NCBI GenBank assembly: GCA_950295325.1
Contig: OX485808.1
Coordinates: forward strand, 33,188,527-33,252,526
DNA from: Polytrichum commune
Lineage: Eukaryota > Streptophyta > Polytrichopsida > Polytrichales > Polytrichaceae
Length of the DNA: 64,000 nucleotides
Direction: 5' to 3'
The stretch's first letter is position 1. Each line of letters opens with the position of its first letter. Below, piece by piece: positions 32,690 to 44,200 of the stretch. Under the pieces are notes generated by a model. That model made no database searches. It was not told the origin of the DNA and saw only the letters and a list, made by a program, of their open reading frames with translations. Position numbers and translations under genes: made by a program.

Positions 32690-33530
32690 CCAGTTATGCT
32701 GAGTATTTAATCTAGAACATCCACAACTAACCACACATTATTCAAATATAGGTGTTTGATTATAATGACAAGTAATTGAATCATGCCAACTGACCTTAGT
32801 ACCTTGCCTCTGCAAGGATTAAGGTAAGTGGACCTCAAATGGACACTTTTAGCTCTACACTCACCTCTCATAGGATATGAAACACACAATAAGTGCAAGA
32901 TGATTACAAATCCAAATTGTGTCCATAGTCATTTTCCCCATAAATTTTAGAGCTCATATATATATCTTAAGACTGTCAAAGTGAAGATTCTTATGCTCAT
33001 TAAATGGTCATATAGGCCCCCAAACCATGTTGACTTGCCTAGAATGATGAACAAATTATGAGCACAAACTCTAGTCTCCTTCTCGGGGGGGGGGGGGGGG
33101 GGCAGTGTGTTAAAAAGTTAAGGATATAGGTGCGAACAACCACTATTTTATAGGGGGGTATTACTTTCAATTCTCTTTTTTTTTTCACATGCTATCATTA
33201 TGTAAATTTCTACTTTGGGTTAATAGAAAAATGGCTTGCATTACTTATAATTCCAAATTACCTATTATTCCATACCCTATAGTACTTTGAAGATGTCCAG
33301 TGCCATTTTTGATACCCTATATTACTCTTAAGTCCATTTATAATTTTTTGCCCCCATGTTTTTAAAATACCCTATCATTTGTTCGCACGTATATTGCTAC
33401 TCCAACCAATGACTACCCTCCCGAGGTCTCCTTTAAACACATGACATCCTTTTGGTATGATCTGTTCTTACATCCACACCTACCACACATCACTAAAATA
33501 TAGGTGTCCAATTGAGAGCAATCACCAAAT
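32690..33530. repeat. Dispersed repeat, interrupted by a nested insertion
   Basis: The parts 32690-33080 and about 33405-33530 are similar in order to the continuous stretch 46230-46600 (shared blocks: aggatatgaaac, ccccataa-ttt-agagttcata, tcaaagtgaagattct, aaatggtcatatagg, cttttaaacacatg). The break at about 33085-33400 is filled by unrelated DNA with its own inverted repeats. Outer ends carry the inverted-repeat motif of the 28576 family. Confidence 0.6.
33085..33400. mobile_element. Nested TIR-like insertion preceded by an 18-G run
   Basis: Inverted motifs ataggtgcgaacaa (about 33125-33138) and ttgttcgcacgtat (about 33379-33392) face each other, with AT-rich DNA between. An uninterrupted run of 18 G lies at 33085-33102. 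The absence of this stretch from the related copy at 46230 supports a later insertion. Target duplication not resolved. Confidence 0.45.
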
Positions 33531-34539
33531 AAGGATTGCGTATACACCTAATTGCCCTATGATAAACCTTGCAATTCCACTTACTAACGAACCACTTCAT
33601 CAAGTCACAAACAACTCATACCAATGTGCAAGAACCTACCCCACCGGGAGCCACTAAAAAAACACTAGATTTCCTGCCACAGGGCTTGTTGATCTTTCTA
33701 CTTTGGACATGACCACATCACATGATAGAGGGAACCTCGAGGGACAATAGAGGGGACAATGTCAACCCTTAAAATATGTTTTCGGAAATTGAGATGAAAG
33801 GCTTCTAAAGCTACAAAGAGGAGAGGAGGGGAGCAAGGAGCCTCTCTTAATGTGAATGTATTTGCCTCCTCTTTTATGGCTCACGGTTGGGAGGTTAACG
33901 TACACCATTCTCACCACTAGCACTAGAATCTACAAGAATTTCTACACCACCATGTTGTGTAGTATGTTATTATGTCGAAGTTGATCGTTTTCATCATTGG
34001 TTTGTAATATGTTGTTTTGCTAATTTAAGATTAAAAGGTAATGTAGTGTAGTGGAGTGGTGGGTGGGTGGGTGGGTGGCCACTGCAATTTTTGTCTATAA
34101 TGTGTATTTAGGGTGGCTTTGCTCCTCATTGAACCAACGTATCTAGTATCTATCTATCTATCTATCTATCTAGAGTCCAAGGTGGAGGCTTTGTCTCAAT
34201 AGTCATATTCTAGGCTTGGCATTTGTATAAGCATTGAGCTATTGTAAGAGAACTTGAGGTCCATTGCCATTGCCATTTGGACTACAAGAAAATGGGAGAC
34301 TCTGTACTAGGCTTTTTATACTAATTAGGCGACAAGATGAAAGGAAAACTCCGTAATTAAACAATGTATCAGTCATGCCTGAGACATCAAATGTGATCTG
34401 TACTCACATTTAGATTGATTAGCTACCAACCAGAATGTAGGAAGCAATTTACAGTCAACAACCTATAATTTTATATATAGATGAAGAACACAGCTTTGCC
34501 TTTCCATACACTTTGTCTTTATATATGTTAAGAGTAAAA

Positions 34540-35390
34540 ACCCATCACTGACTACAACTACAAATTGCAACTACAGCTGCAACTACAGCTACTTCACCAA
34601 CTACGATACAAGGCAGGGTAGTCTAGTCTAGTTGTCATGGTTGTCACTTATATTCTTTGGTTCTATTTTATTTGTAGTCACTATGTGCAGGCCAAGGACG
34701 AGAACTGCTTCAAGAGCACCATAGCACTTATGAGAGATGGAAGGTTTCTAGGAGACACATTTAACCTAGAATCCACACACACACACTCAGGTGTTGCAGT
34801 TACTATGTGGGGGCACAGGAAGAGAAGTCCTTCAAGGCCAAAGCAATATGCATGTATGATGGGAGATGATGGAAGGTATGTGTGCCGCTAAACTCTTCAA
34901 AAGATGTCTGCAACACTTTCAGGAGGTTATAGATGAGACCATGAAGGAAGGCTGCTTATATACAACCACAACCACTATGGTGGATAATGTTCTCAAAGAT
35001 GAAGTGCAGTGACTACAACTACAACTACAATAATTGCAACAACAGCTACAACTACAGCTACTTCATCAACTACCACACAAGGCAGCCTGGTGGTTGTGAT
35101 TATGTAGCTTACGTTCTTCGGTTTTATTTTTGTTTATAATTATAGTTACTTTGTGCAGGCACCGGAAGATAAGAACTGCTTCAAGAGCACCAAAGCACTT
35201 ATGAGAGATGGAAGGTTTGTAGGAGCAAACTTTACACTAGAAACCATACACACACTTGACAAGTGTTGCAGTTATAGTTCCTGATTGCCGGCACAGAAAG
35301 TGAAGTCCTTCAAGGCCAAAGAAATATGCATGTATGATAGGGAAATAATGGAAGGCAATTTGCAGAAGACAAAGTTTGTAACAAGTTTAG
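34540..35390. repeat. Tandem duplication (about 470-bp units) downstream of the STIG1-like gene
   Basis: Unit 1 (about 34545-35010) and unit 2 (about 35011-35390) share caactacagctacttca, aaggcag, a T-rich tract, then gaactgcttcaagagcacca and acttatgagagatggaaggtt, and later gaagtccttcaaggccaaag and atatgcatgtatgat. In both, an acceptor-like tgtgcag precedes a short open stretch (NCFKST-ALMRDGRF), but the downstream frames differ. Whether a tiny duplicated exon exists cannot be told. Confidence 0.7.
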
Positions 35391-35412
35391 AATCCATAAT
35401 AAGACATGACAT

Positions 35413-36577
35413 TTAGGCGCTGTTGTAGTTACAAATTCCGTAGTGGCAGGTGGCGCCCTTCCAGCCGCACCATTTTCCACATGCGCCGCAGTTGGAAGCA
35501 TCGGCGGACCAGATGTTGGTGCAGACGCCGTTGCAGCAAACCTTGTCCCACGCGCATGGCCTGTTGCACGCACCGCAATGCTTGCTGTCACTCGTGGTGT
35601 TGACACAACCCACATTGTTGCAGCAGCTCAGATTGGACGCACAGCCGTTATTACCCAACCAACAACTGTTGATGAGGCGCCGCCCGCCGCCACGTCGCAT
35701 TAAGACTCTTCCACCGGTAGCAGGTCCATAATCAACCAAATTTAAAGAGGTGCGGACCAAACTAGAGGTGCCGGAAAGTACTGGGTAGTCGAGATCTGCT
35801 GTGTAACACAAGAACAGTAAGTTAGGGACCACGTACAGTCTCATATACATCAAAGTTTGAAAGAAATTCCACATAGGGAAAATTCAACATCATCTTTATA
35901 AGTAAGCTTCTTGCAAGAACACACGAACAAGGGAAATATCGTCATGTGAATAACATGCATCACAAGAAATGTGCGAAGTCGATATGTATTTTTCCCTTCT
36001 AAATACAGAACACTAGGGTAGGGGGATTCAGTGACTGAGTGACTTGACGACCGGTCACGTATGACATGGAATTTAGGACGAAAGTCTAGATAGGGGAGAT
36101 ATAAAAGCCCAAACATCATCATAAAAAACTCCCTTGCAAAACCGAACAAGGAAAGCATAGTGTGGAAAACATCATAATAACTGTGGTCTTTTGGCTGCCG
36201 GAGAGAACTGGGAAGTCGAGGTCTGCTGTGCGACAGAAAACTAGGGAATTCAGTGACTGGGTTACTTGAGGACCACTACTGTAGTACTCATATACATGAA
36301 ATTTTGGAAGAAATTCCAGATAGGGGATATACTGTAGCTCGCCAAATTAAAAAATCAATATAACCAAATTTCTTGCAGTACCGAACAAGTGAAACATCAT
36401 AAGAAATGCGGTCTTTTGGCTGTGGGAATCAAAATGTGGCATACCTGCTTCAGCTCCTGCAGCAACAGCCGGATCAAGCTGCTGATGTGCAGCTCCAGAA
36501 GGAACCATGAGGACCATCGGCACTGTTGTAACAATCAGAAGCACCACAATGGCTGCAAAATTTTCCACTTTGATCAT
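35413..36577 (-). CDS. STIG1-like secreted cysteine-rich protein (172 aa, 2 exons)
   Basis: Exon 1 (36577-36445) encodes a signal peptide, MIKVENFAAIVVLLIVTTVP and on, with a likely cleavage after SGAA. Exon 2 (35798-35413) encodes the mature part, starting DLDYPVLSGTS. The C-terminal 80 residues hold 15 cysteines in the STIG1 pattern: NGCASNLSCCNNVGC, HCGACNRPC, KVCCNGVCTN, NCGACGKWC and CHYGICN. STIG1-family proteins are secreted to the apoplast; in flowering plants they act at the stigma and in pollen-tube growth as receptor ligands, but older land plants also have them, so the role here is unknown. A basic stretch (MRRGGGRR) precedes the cysteine domain and could be a processing site. The ATG at 36577 starts the signal peptide directly; an upstream in-frame ATG at 36622 would add 15 residues. 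The intron is built of repeats that duplicate the exon 2 acceptor. Confidence 0.88.
35782..36440 (-). repeat. Three-unit tandem repeat across the STIG1-like intron and exon 2 start
   Basis: Units of about 200-220 bp begin near 35782, 35986 and 36200 and share gaagtcga(g)-tctgctgtg, tcagtgactg, gaagaaattcca-atagggga, ttcttgca-a-cgaacaagtg and aacatcat. The outermost unit keeps an exon-2-like start with its own acceptor at 36225 (DLDFPVLSGS). The middle unit has lost it. The real exon 2 uses the innermost copy. Confidence 0.75.
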
Positions 36578-38222
36578 AGTTCCTCCTCTAATTTCGACCC
36601 AAAGGAATCCTGCAAGCAACAAGCTTGACGAGAATCTTGATGATCTCCAGCTTCCAGTTGCAACAATTTTCCAAACCTGATGAGTGGCCTAGCCTTTCCT
36701 GCAGGACTGCAAACTCGTGATGATGGATGAATGCCAGAACTGTAATTTGCAACTCATCAGGGAAATGCAAGCACCTGTAACACAACTGATCGATTGAGAA
36801 GGAGACGATCGATAGTACTGAGATTTCTACGCAAGGGATCGAGAAGATGAGGGGAAAAGCCAGCTACAACAAGTCTAGAGTAGACTAGTGTAAGTAGCCT
36901 AGCTTTTAACCGCTGCGTCTGCTTCCCTTCTGGCTCCTGGCCTGCCGTTATAAACCCAAGATATCCTAGCTTCAAGGTGAGGGCCAACTAGCTAGGTAGT
37001 GTATAGTAAGATCGTGAGGAGTCGCCGGAGAGCATCATTTTGGAAGCAGATTAGTGGACATGTGTTTAGAATTTCATGCATGGTCCATAGACGAGAGTGA
37101 GTGGTATTAGGCTTGGGGAGGTGCAAAAAGTCCATCTATGGTGTCACGTAGTTGTTCGTTAAATGTTTTTTGAAGACATGGTGTAGTACTGTGGGTGCAA
37201 CATACACATCAGAGTTAAGTAGGTTGGTGGGGTATAGACATCGATAATTGAGGACATGGTGACCTTGCTGTCCCCTTGCTGCGTTGCTTTGATTTTTGCA
37301 TGCCACATGTGCCACGTTTAGTGAATTTGCCTAACATCATGCGTTGGTCGTATGGAATTTCCTTTGAAGAAAGATTGAATTTTTCTCAAGAACCTGAAAA
37401 CATAATGAAAATGTTGTGTACTTTATCTAGCGTCACTACTTACGTCACTTGAGCTTGGCTTGATGATTCGATACGTAAAGTCTGTACCAACGCAAAAGTA
37501 GGCTACAATTGTAGGAACAAAATTCTGTTTCACTGAGGATGTGTAAGAATGCCATTCTGTATAGATATGTCAATCGAAAAGGTCAATTGAAATAGGTAAC
37601 AATCTGGCTTATTCCCAACACCACCCTTAATACCAGCACCATCACTGAAGAGCCTTCATGTCAAAAATATTATGTCCTACCATTCTAAATGTTGGAAACT
37701 GTGACCTATGTGTAACCTATGTGTGACCTATGTGTGTCACACATAGGTTACGCATGTGCATTGTTGTTTCAAAGCAAAGAGGAGCTATACCTAAGCACAC
37801 CAAAGTGCAACACACAAAAAAATAGAGTTGTGATTTCTCAGAATTGATGTATGATAATTTCACAGTTACATGTGAGGGTGATTGAGTTGCAATGAAACAA
37901 GAACAATAAGGCTCACTACAGCCCTGCACAGCGTGGAGCTGTTCACAACCTTTGTGACATCTTGCGCTCCACCCTCTGGACAAGAACCAACAAGAAGTTC
38001 CATCAGTTCTTAAGGTGCGGATCAGAATTTAATTTTGAAGCAATTAGGCGACCAAAGCAGGGACCGACCAGAGCAACTAGGAGAAAGTATACTCTTGACT
38101 GTCAGTTGCAATGGTGCAGAGTATCCATGTGCTTGTAACCTTGGAAGTTTGCAGCCACACTATTAGGACGGAAACTCCCTATTGATTCTATTAGCCCGGT
38201 TTAATGAGATTAAGGTAAACAG
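36578..38222. other. Intergenic stretch between the STIG1-like and lipase genes
   Basis: Upstream flank of the STIG1-like gene and downstream flank of the lipase gene. No gene supported. It includes a perfect 15-bp inverted repeat at 37712-37751 (GTAACCTATGTGTGA arms, 10-base loop) next to tandem cctatgtgtga units at 37703-37736. Confidence 0.6.
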
Positions 38223-41200
38223 TTACTTGGTCATAGCAATTTCAGTAGATTTGAGACGGACCTCTAATAGAGCAATGTAGTAGAAGTCTTCCATATGTTG
38301 CATCAGAGCACTCCCATCACGTATAGCACGCAGCATAGTAATTTCTGTTTGCAGAAGTTTCTCCAGCATTCTCCTCTCCCCTTTCATCTGAATGTGAAAT
38401 CACAACCAAATCAGACGTTACAAATAGATGAGCTGACATGTTTCATACTTGCATTTTTCGCTTCTATTAGAAATTTGGGTGGAAACTTGTTTCATGGTGC
38501 TATGAAGGATTAGTTGTACTTACAACATTTTCAAGTACAAAGTCAGGGGTAACTTCGCCAATTACGTCACCCTGATATCCATCTTCTAAGAGATCACGCT
38601 CAACCTGCAAACATGCAGTCATTAGTTGTCAAAAACTGTGACAAGGAGTTCAAAAATCACTGGAACTGGACATTTCTTAATCCACTTTCTCTCTTTTACT
38701 GCGCAGAGTGGTCCTTCAGAAGTACCCATGAACAATTGCCATGCCTATGGTGTTGGCTATATATTCCAGATAGAAAGGACCTGATATTGGAGCCAAAAGA
38801 AATCGCTCACATTATACATGTGCTTAGCCAGATTTATGTCAGGTAAAGTGAACATACAGTATTATCATTGCGTCCTCCAGCTGATAGATAGATGGGTTGT
38901 GCAACATGGCAGTAGCCCATGAGCCTTGGCACTGTTGGAATGATATCACGATGATTCACCACCCTCCAGCTATCCTTGACTTTCTGCATTCCAGAACATC
39001 CGTATCTTGATATAAATGTTTGATATATATGCCTGAAACAACATAACTTCCCACACCCTGAATATCGTATTGTTCGGTGATGACCTTGAAGAATTGGTTA
39101 GACTTTGAAGTCAGCAACCAGGGCACATTTCATTTTGTGCAACTTTTTATCAAACAGAAAATTACTGGATCCAGGCAAAAACGCTTGAGAATTGTACCTC
39201 GTTGTACATGTCAGCAAATCGTTTGTTTCCAACTCGTGGTGAACCAAAATTATACATTGTGACCTGCACATGCGAAGCTCTGCCACTCCCAAGTCATTCA
39301 TCAAGGATGATCCAGACGTTGACATTCAGCAGGTTTTTGCTCTTAGAACATACAGTTGGTCGACTTGTCAACTTTACCAAACAACTTCAAACTAGGCAAC
39401 GCATTGATGCTTTTAGACATAATGTTTGTCATGTTCTCAACCTAATCTTTCAAAAAGAATATTTATCTTCTAGGTACTGAGTACAAAAAGGCACCCCTTT
39501 ATGTACTTCAAATCTAGAAAATTATTGACTCTTACTCTAGCCCTAATTTGTTACAGTTATGCTTATTCTTACTCTTACTCACCTAGGCTCAAGTCACGTG
39601 CATTGGGGACTAAATTGCATTTTGGGGAGATTGGCATGCTTTTCTTACTTGGCAAGTTTGGATGAGGAAAGCTCAAGGGCAAACAGTGTAGCTAAGGCGC
39701 CACCGAGGCTATGTCCTGTGACATATATTTGCCAACTTTGTCCAGAGTAGTTATCAATTTCCCTGTCAAAAGAGAAGTGTGCCTCATGGTCAGCAAGCAT
39801 TCTGATGCCTGATACATTGGACTCTCCAGATACATGAGAACTTAAGAACCGTCATTTCTAAGGAGGAGATTAACCTAAAAAGTCTAGAGAGTCCATCTCT
39901 AATACATTACTAGATTTTTAAAGTATTGAGCTTCACTGTTGATAAACTTCAGTACATAGATGCCCTGGAGCAGTGCCAAGTATGTACTCTGACAGAATCA
40001 TGAGTACTTACACTAACCTGATACCCAATGAGGCTTGCACAAGAGTCATCAAGCGATGTCTCACAGAGTCATATGCATTTAGGAAACCACCGTGAACCTG
40101 TTTAGACATAAGAAATGTGAATGCATGTATCAGCATTTCACTCGTTGGTTGGAGATTTTAACAAATCCAAACGATAGCAGTTGGAGACCGTACCATCACT
40201 TCCTCCTTGAAGTCACCACCAATTCGCTCTGGATTGAACCTGATCAACAATTCAACGTTAATCCTAGAATTTTGACTGGGGAGAAAATAAATTATCTACC
40301 AGCAGAGTATATTATATTTGAAAAGTGGTTGGGGACTTTCATCTGCTGATCGCTGATGGCTGTCGCTTTTGAGATACAATCTATCAATCTAACGATCTTC
40401 ACAATCAACTACCTTGGTTATTATAATATTTTTTCTCATGTCCTTTAACTCTTGAACAAAGGGAGTTTTCCATTGCAAGAAACAGTAAAAACAAGGAAAC
40501 GATTAAAGCCCTGAGCTCATCAACATTGTAGCACAGTTTATTCTTATACCCAACAGGAATGACATTGATGTCTGTTGATAAATCCTTCCACTTTGTCTGC
40601 ACAAGCATCAAATTCAGTTGAAAATACAGTAAGATTTCAAAAGGAGATTCTGTCTACAAATGTAATCAATAGAGATCATTAAGCACACAATAGCGTAATC
40701 TCTGTTGCACGTGCCTTAATGACAGTGCTTTAGAAGGTCATCAAAACAAGATAAGGAGACAATATGAAGGTAAACAAAGATTTAGATTCATACCTGCTCT
40801 GTTCCACGAAATGCAACAACTAATCTACGTCTATTTAGATCACGCCAAAGAGCCACCTGAAGAAAAACGAAACAGAAGATGTCAAGCCTTCGCAAAGAAA
40901 TTAGAAGTTAAAGAGAAGAAAGATGTGCCCAGGTCTCCCAAAGTTTCAGGTCAGCCGAGCACCTTTCTCTAGTGATTATCACAACAATATATCCTGCAAA
41001 TTCACCTGAATGCCTACGTAATGGTAACTACTTCACTTGTTTAAGATTTAGTTCTGGATCCATTCTGTGTTTTCTGTTCTTTTAAATACTGTGAAAGGAC
41101 TCACCTCTGTGTCTGTCCGTTGGTTCTCAAGGAAGCAGATTTTCTCAAACTCCGATTTCACAAAACTCTGACCACCTAAAGAAGTGGCGAGCATAGCCCA

Positions 41201-44200
41201 TGCTTCAACAGCACTTTCAGCAGTCTGGAACATCTGTTTTGCTAACTCATCTTCCAGAGTATTCTTGCATTCATCGTCTTCAGTTATGTTTTCATCTGAT
41301 TGTCCTGTTCTTGTAACAGCTTGATCAGATGCAGTATCTCCATATTGATCCTTCTCTTCCTGGTTAGGAATAAATGAGGAGGCTACCATTGCCCACACAC
41401 CCAGAAAATTTTCAGTGTTGCGCAACATGGTTCTTGAGAGCTGGTTTAATTGCTCTGGCGATGGCTCCTGGTCCTGCACGATGTGAACACATCACGAACA
41501 TCTAAACTAAGGATAATGCCTATGTTTGCCAACACTAGAATGAATTATAGTCTCTTCACCCCACAGGCTACTGCCACAATTAAGAGGTGAACTTTTTCTA
41601 ACGGCCATAACCGGGGCAACTTGATCGCCTTTTGTTCCTCCCCTACTAGGCAGTCAAGATGCCACAGCTTTTAAGACGCAGTTAATCTGGTGACCCCGTA
41701 AAAGACGATTGGGTCGACCAAAGTGGAAACAATATCATGGCATGGTGGAGAAGGAACTCCACACCACTTTCAAGGTGGACATGACTCCCAACCACTCAAG
41801 CTATTGGGTTGATGCTCACCTAAGCCGATTCAATAACATGCATCGTCAGTTCAAAAGGATTTCTGGTGTGAGTATCTGGAGGTTAAACTACTGATTGATG
41901 CTCACCATGCAACTTCAATTAACATGAATCATCAGTTCAAAAGGATTTATGGTGTGAGTATCTAAAGGTTAAGCTATTGGATTGATGCTCACCTAAGCAA
42001 CTTCAGCTAACATGCATCATCAGTTCAAAAGGATTCACAGTGTGAGTGTGTAAAGGTTATGCTATCGGCTTGATGGTCACCTTAGCAACTTGAATAACAT
42101 GCATCGCCAGTTCAAAAAAATTCTGGTGAGTACCTGAAGGTTAGCCTTGGAATTTGATTCGCCTTTTCCATCTAATAGAGCCAGTCCACTCTCAACATAC
42201 TCTGCGTCAGCCTTACGCTGGAACTCTAACGCTAGCAGATTCGTGGCTTCCTTGCTTGCATAATCAAAAAACGGAAGACCTTCAACGTCAACTCCAAGTG
42301 ATGACAATGTGTGACCCATTGCTTGCACGACATCTTTTACATAATCACCTTCAATGTCTTCTTCATTTGAGATACCTTCTGCCTTGTTGTTTTCCTTCTT
42401 ATTATCTATCTGAAAGCCAAACCACCATCCAGATTGTTGTGCACTTTCTTTACCTGTCCCAGAACCACTAGAATCTTTTCCCTTGATTTCCTTTCCGACA
42501 TTGTTGTCAGATTCATTCTTCACAACTTTTTCTGCCTGCACAATTTGGTGGACATGATGTTGTGACGAAGAAAGATTGACACCTGATTCGTCTTCTAAAG
42601 ACCTATTTTGGACCAACATTGGCAAAGAGCCAAAAGCAGACTTTACAAAATCGCCAGCCTTGATGCCTTCCTTGCCAAACACTTTGTTGTAGGCATTTTC
42701 CACACTATTGAGGTGAAAAAGTTGTGTGAACGATGGAAGACTCCACCACCAGTTCTTTTCTGCGTCCAGCTTGGAGAAACTCTTATATTGGACCTGAGGT
42801 TCATCACCAGCAATATTTCAAAGCATCATGTTATGAACCAATCTATTGAACGAAAATGTTGCCTCTTGTTCACATTGTAAAAGAATCGGAGGAGCTCAAA
42901 AGGAGTAAAATAGCAATGCAACCGTGTGTTGAAGTGAACTGTAGTGGATTTGAGTCCCACGTTGAAGAAGATTTTCTTACAAGAAGTTGTTCTGCTCTCA
43001 AAGAACATTCTTAGAAGAACCTGGGTAATGTGAATGACAATGCTGCACTTCAATGATTTGTCATTCATATTCCAATGTGTCTTTCAATCCGGTGGATCCC
43101 CTGTTGTGTTCTGGATAGAATTTTATTACCTCTAGCTGAATAGAACCTCCACCACCCATGCCTCGTAGTTGCAGTTCCACGTCATGCTTCTGGCCTGTAA
43201 TTTTATGAAGGTTCCTCAGATTCTTCAATCAAAATTCTGAATTCTGAGAATTTCTAAATAGAGTATGTCTAGCGCTTTAAAACAGGTTCTGCAATCATAC
43301 AAGTGATCAGTAGCTTATATATCAGGAACTCACCATCACCCAAATCCTCCAAATTCAAGCTTGTGTTTCCCATTCGACGATGAGCAGTTACGAGATTAGC
43401 ATCCCATGCGGCAATCTGGACACACATACAAATACTTCAACAAGACAATATAGAAGACGAATTTCTATGAGGATAAATGTAGCAGTAAGCGCAGGTAACA
43501 ACATAAACCTAAGGTTTAAATTCCTTTCCACCATTTTCAAGTACACTTCCCACTCTTAGAATCTCCAAACAAAGGCAATGTGTGAATCTGCTACTGAAGT
43601 CTTGTACTTGGGCATGGATCCTATTTGACCTATCAAAAAACCCTCACTGAAAATGGATTATTTGATCCACAAGGTGTCCACCAAGGTACTCACAGTGAAT
43701 GTATTATGAGCAACAACAAGAAAGCCAACCCATATGCCTTTTCAGGTCACAGTTCTTGTTTTTGCTGAAAACAATGCTAGGACAGAGTTATACCTGGAGG
43801 GACTGAGAAGTGGGATCTTTGATGTTGAGTGTGAGTTCCTCATTCCAAACGGGATCTTTTGTTCTGGTGTTCACAGAAAGAATGTTATTCATTGTCCTCC
43901 TTGATTCCTGGTCCTCAAATTTCATGTTCATTGAGGAAATCTTTGAGGTAGGAAAATGCAAGGCGAGCTAAAGAGGTTAATTCTGGTAATAAGGTAGTCC
44001 ACCCAGGTCAGATTGAGTTACCCCCATGATAAATTGGAGGATGAAACACGCCGTAAGTCAAGATTACAAAAATTACTGCAGGCCAAGCTGAGCCACTTAC
44101 GCCCAGATAACTCTGCTTCGTGCTTCACAGTCTCCGCAGCGTATAACTACATAAGGATCACTTGTTCCCTGTACATGCAAATAAGACTACTAAGCCTTTC

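Larger units (their letters stand above)
31406..34539. other. Intergenic stretch between NDUFB9 and the STIG1-like gene
   Basis: No gene supported. Besides the repeats listed separately it contains a (GGGT)n patch at 34058-34078 and a (TATC)n microsatellite at about 34147-34172. Confidence 0.55.

Noticed and set aside
35310-35731. Several overlapping ORFs with Cys- or Ala-rich products on both strands
   Set aside because: They are shadows of the STIG1-like exon 2 in other frames; only the minus frame with the STIG1 cysteine pattern is supported.
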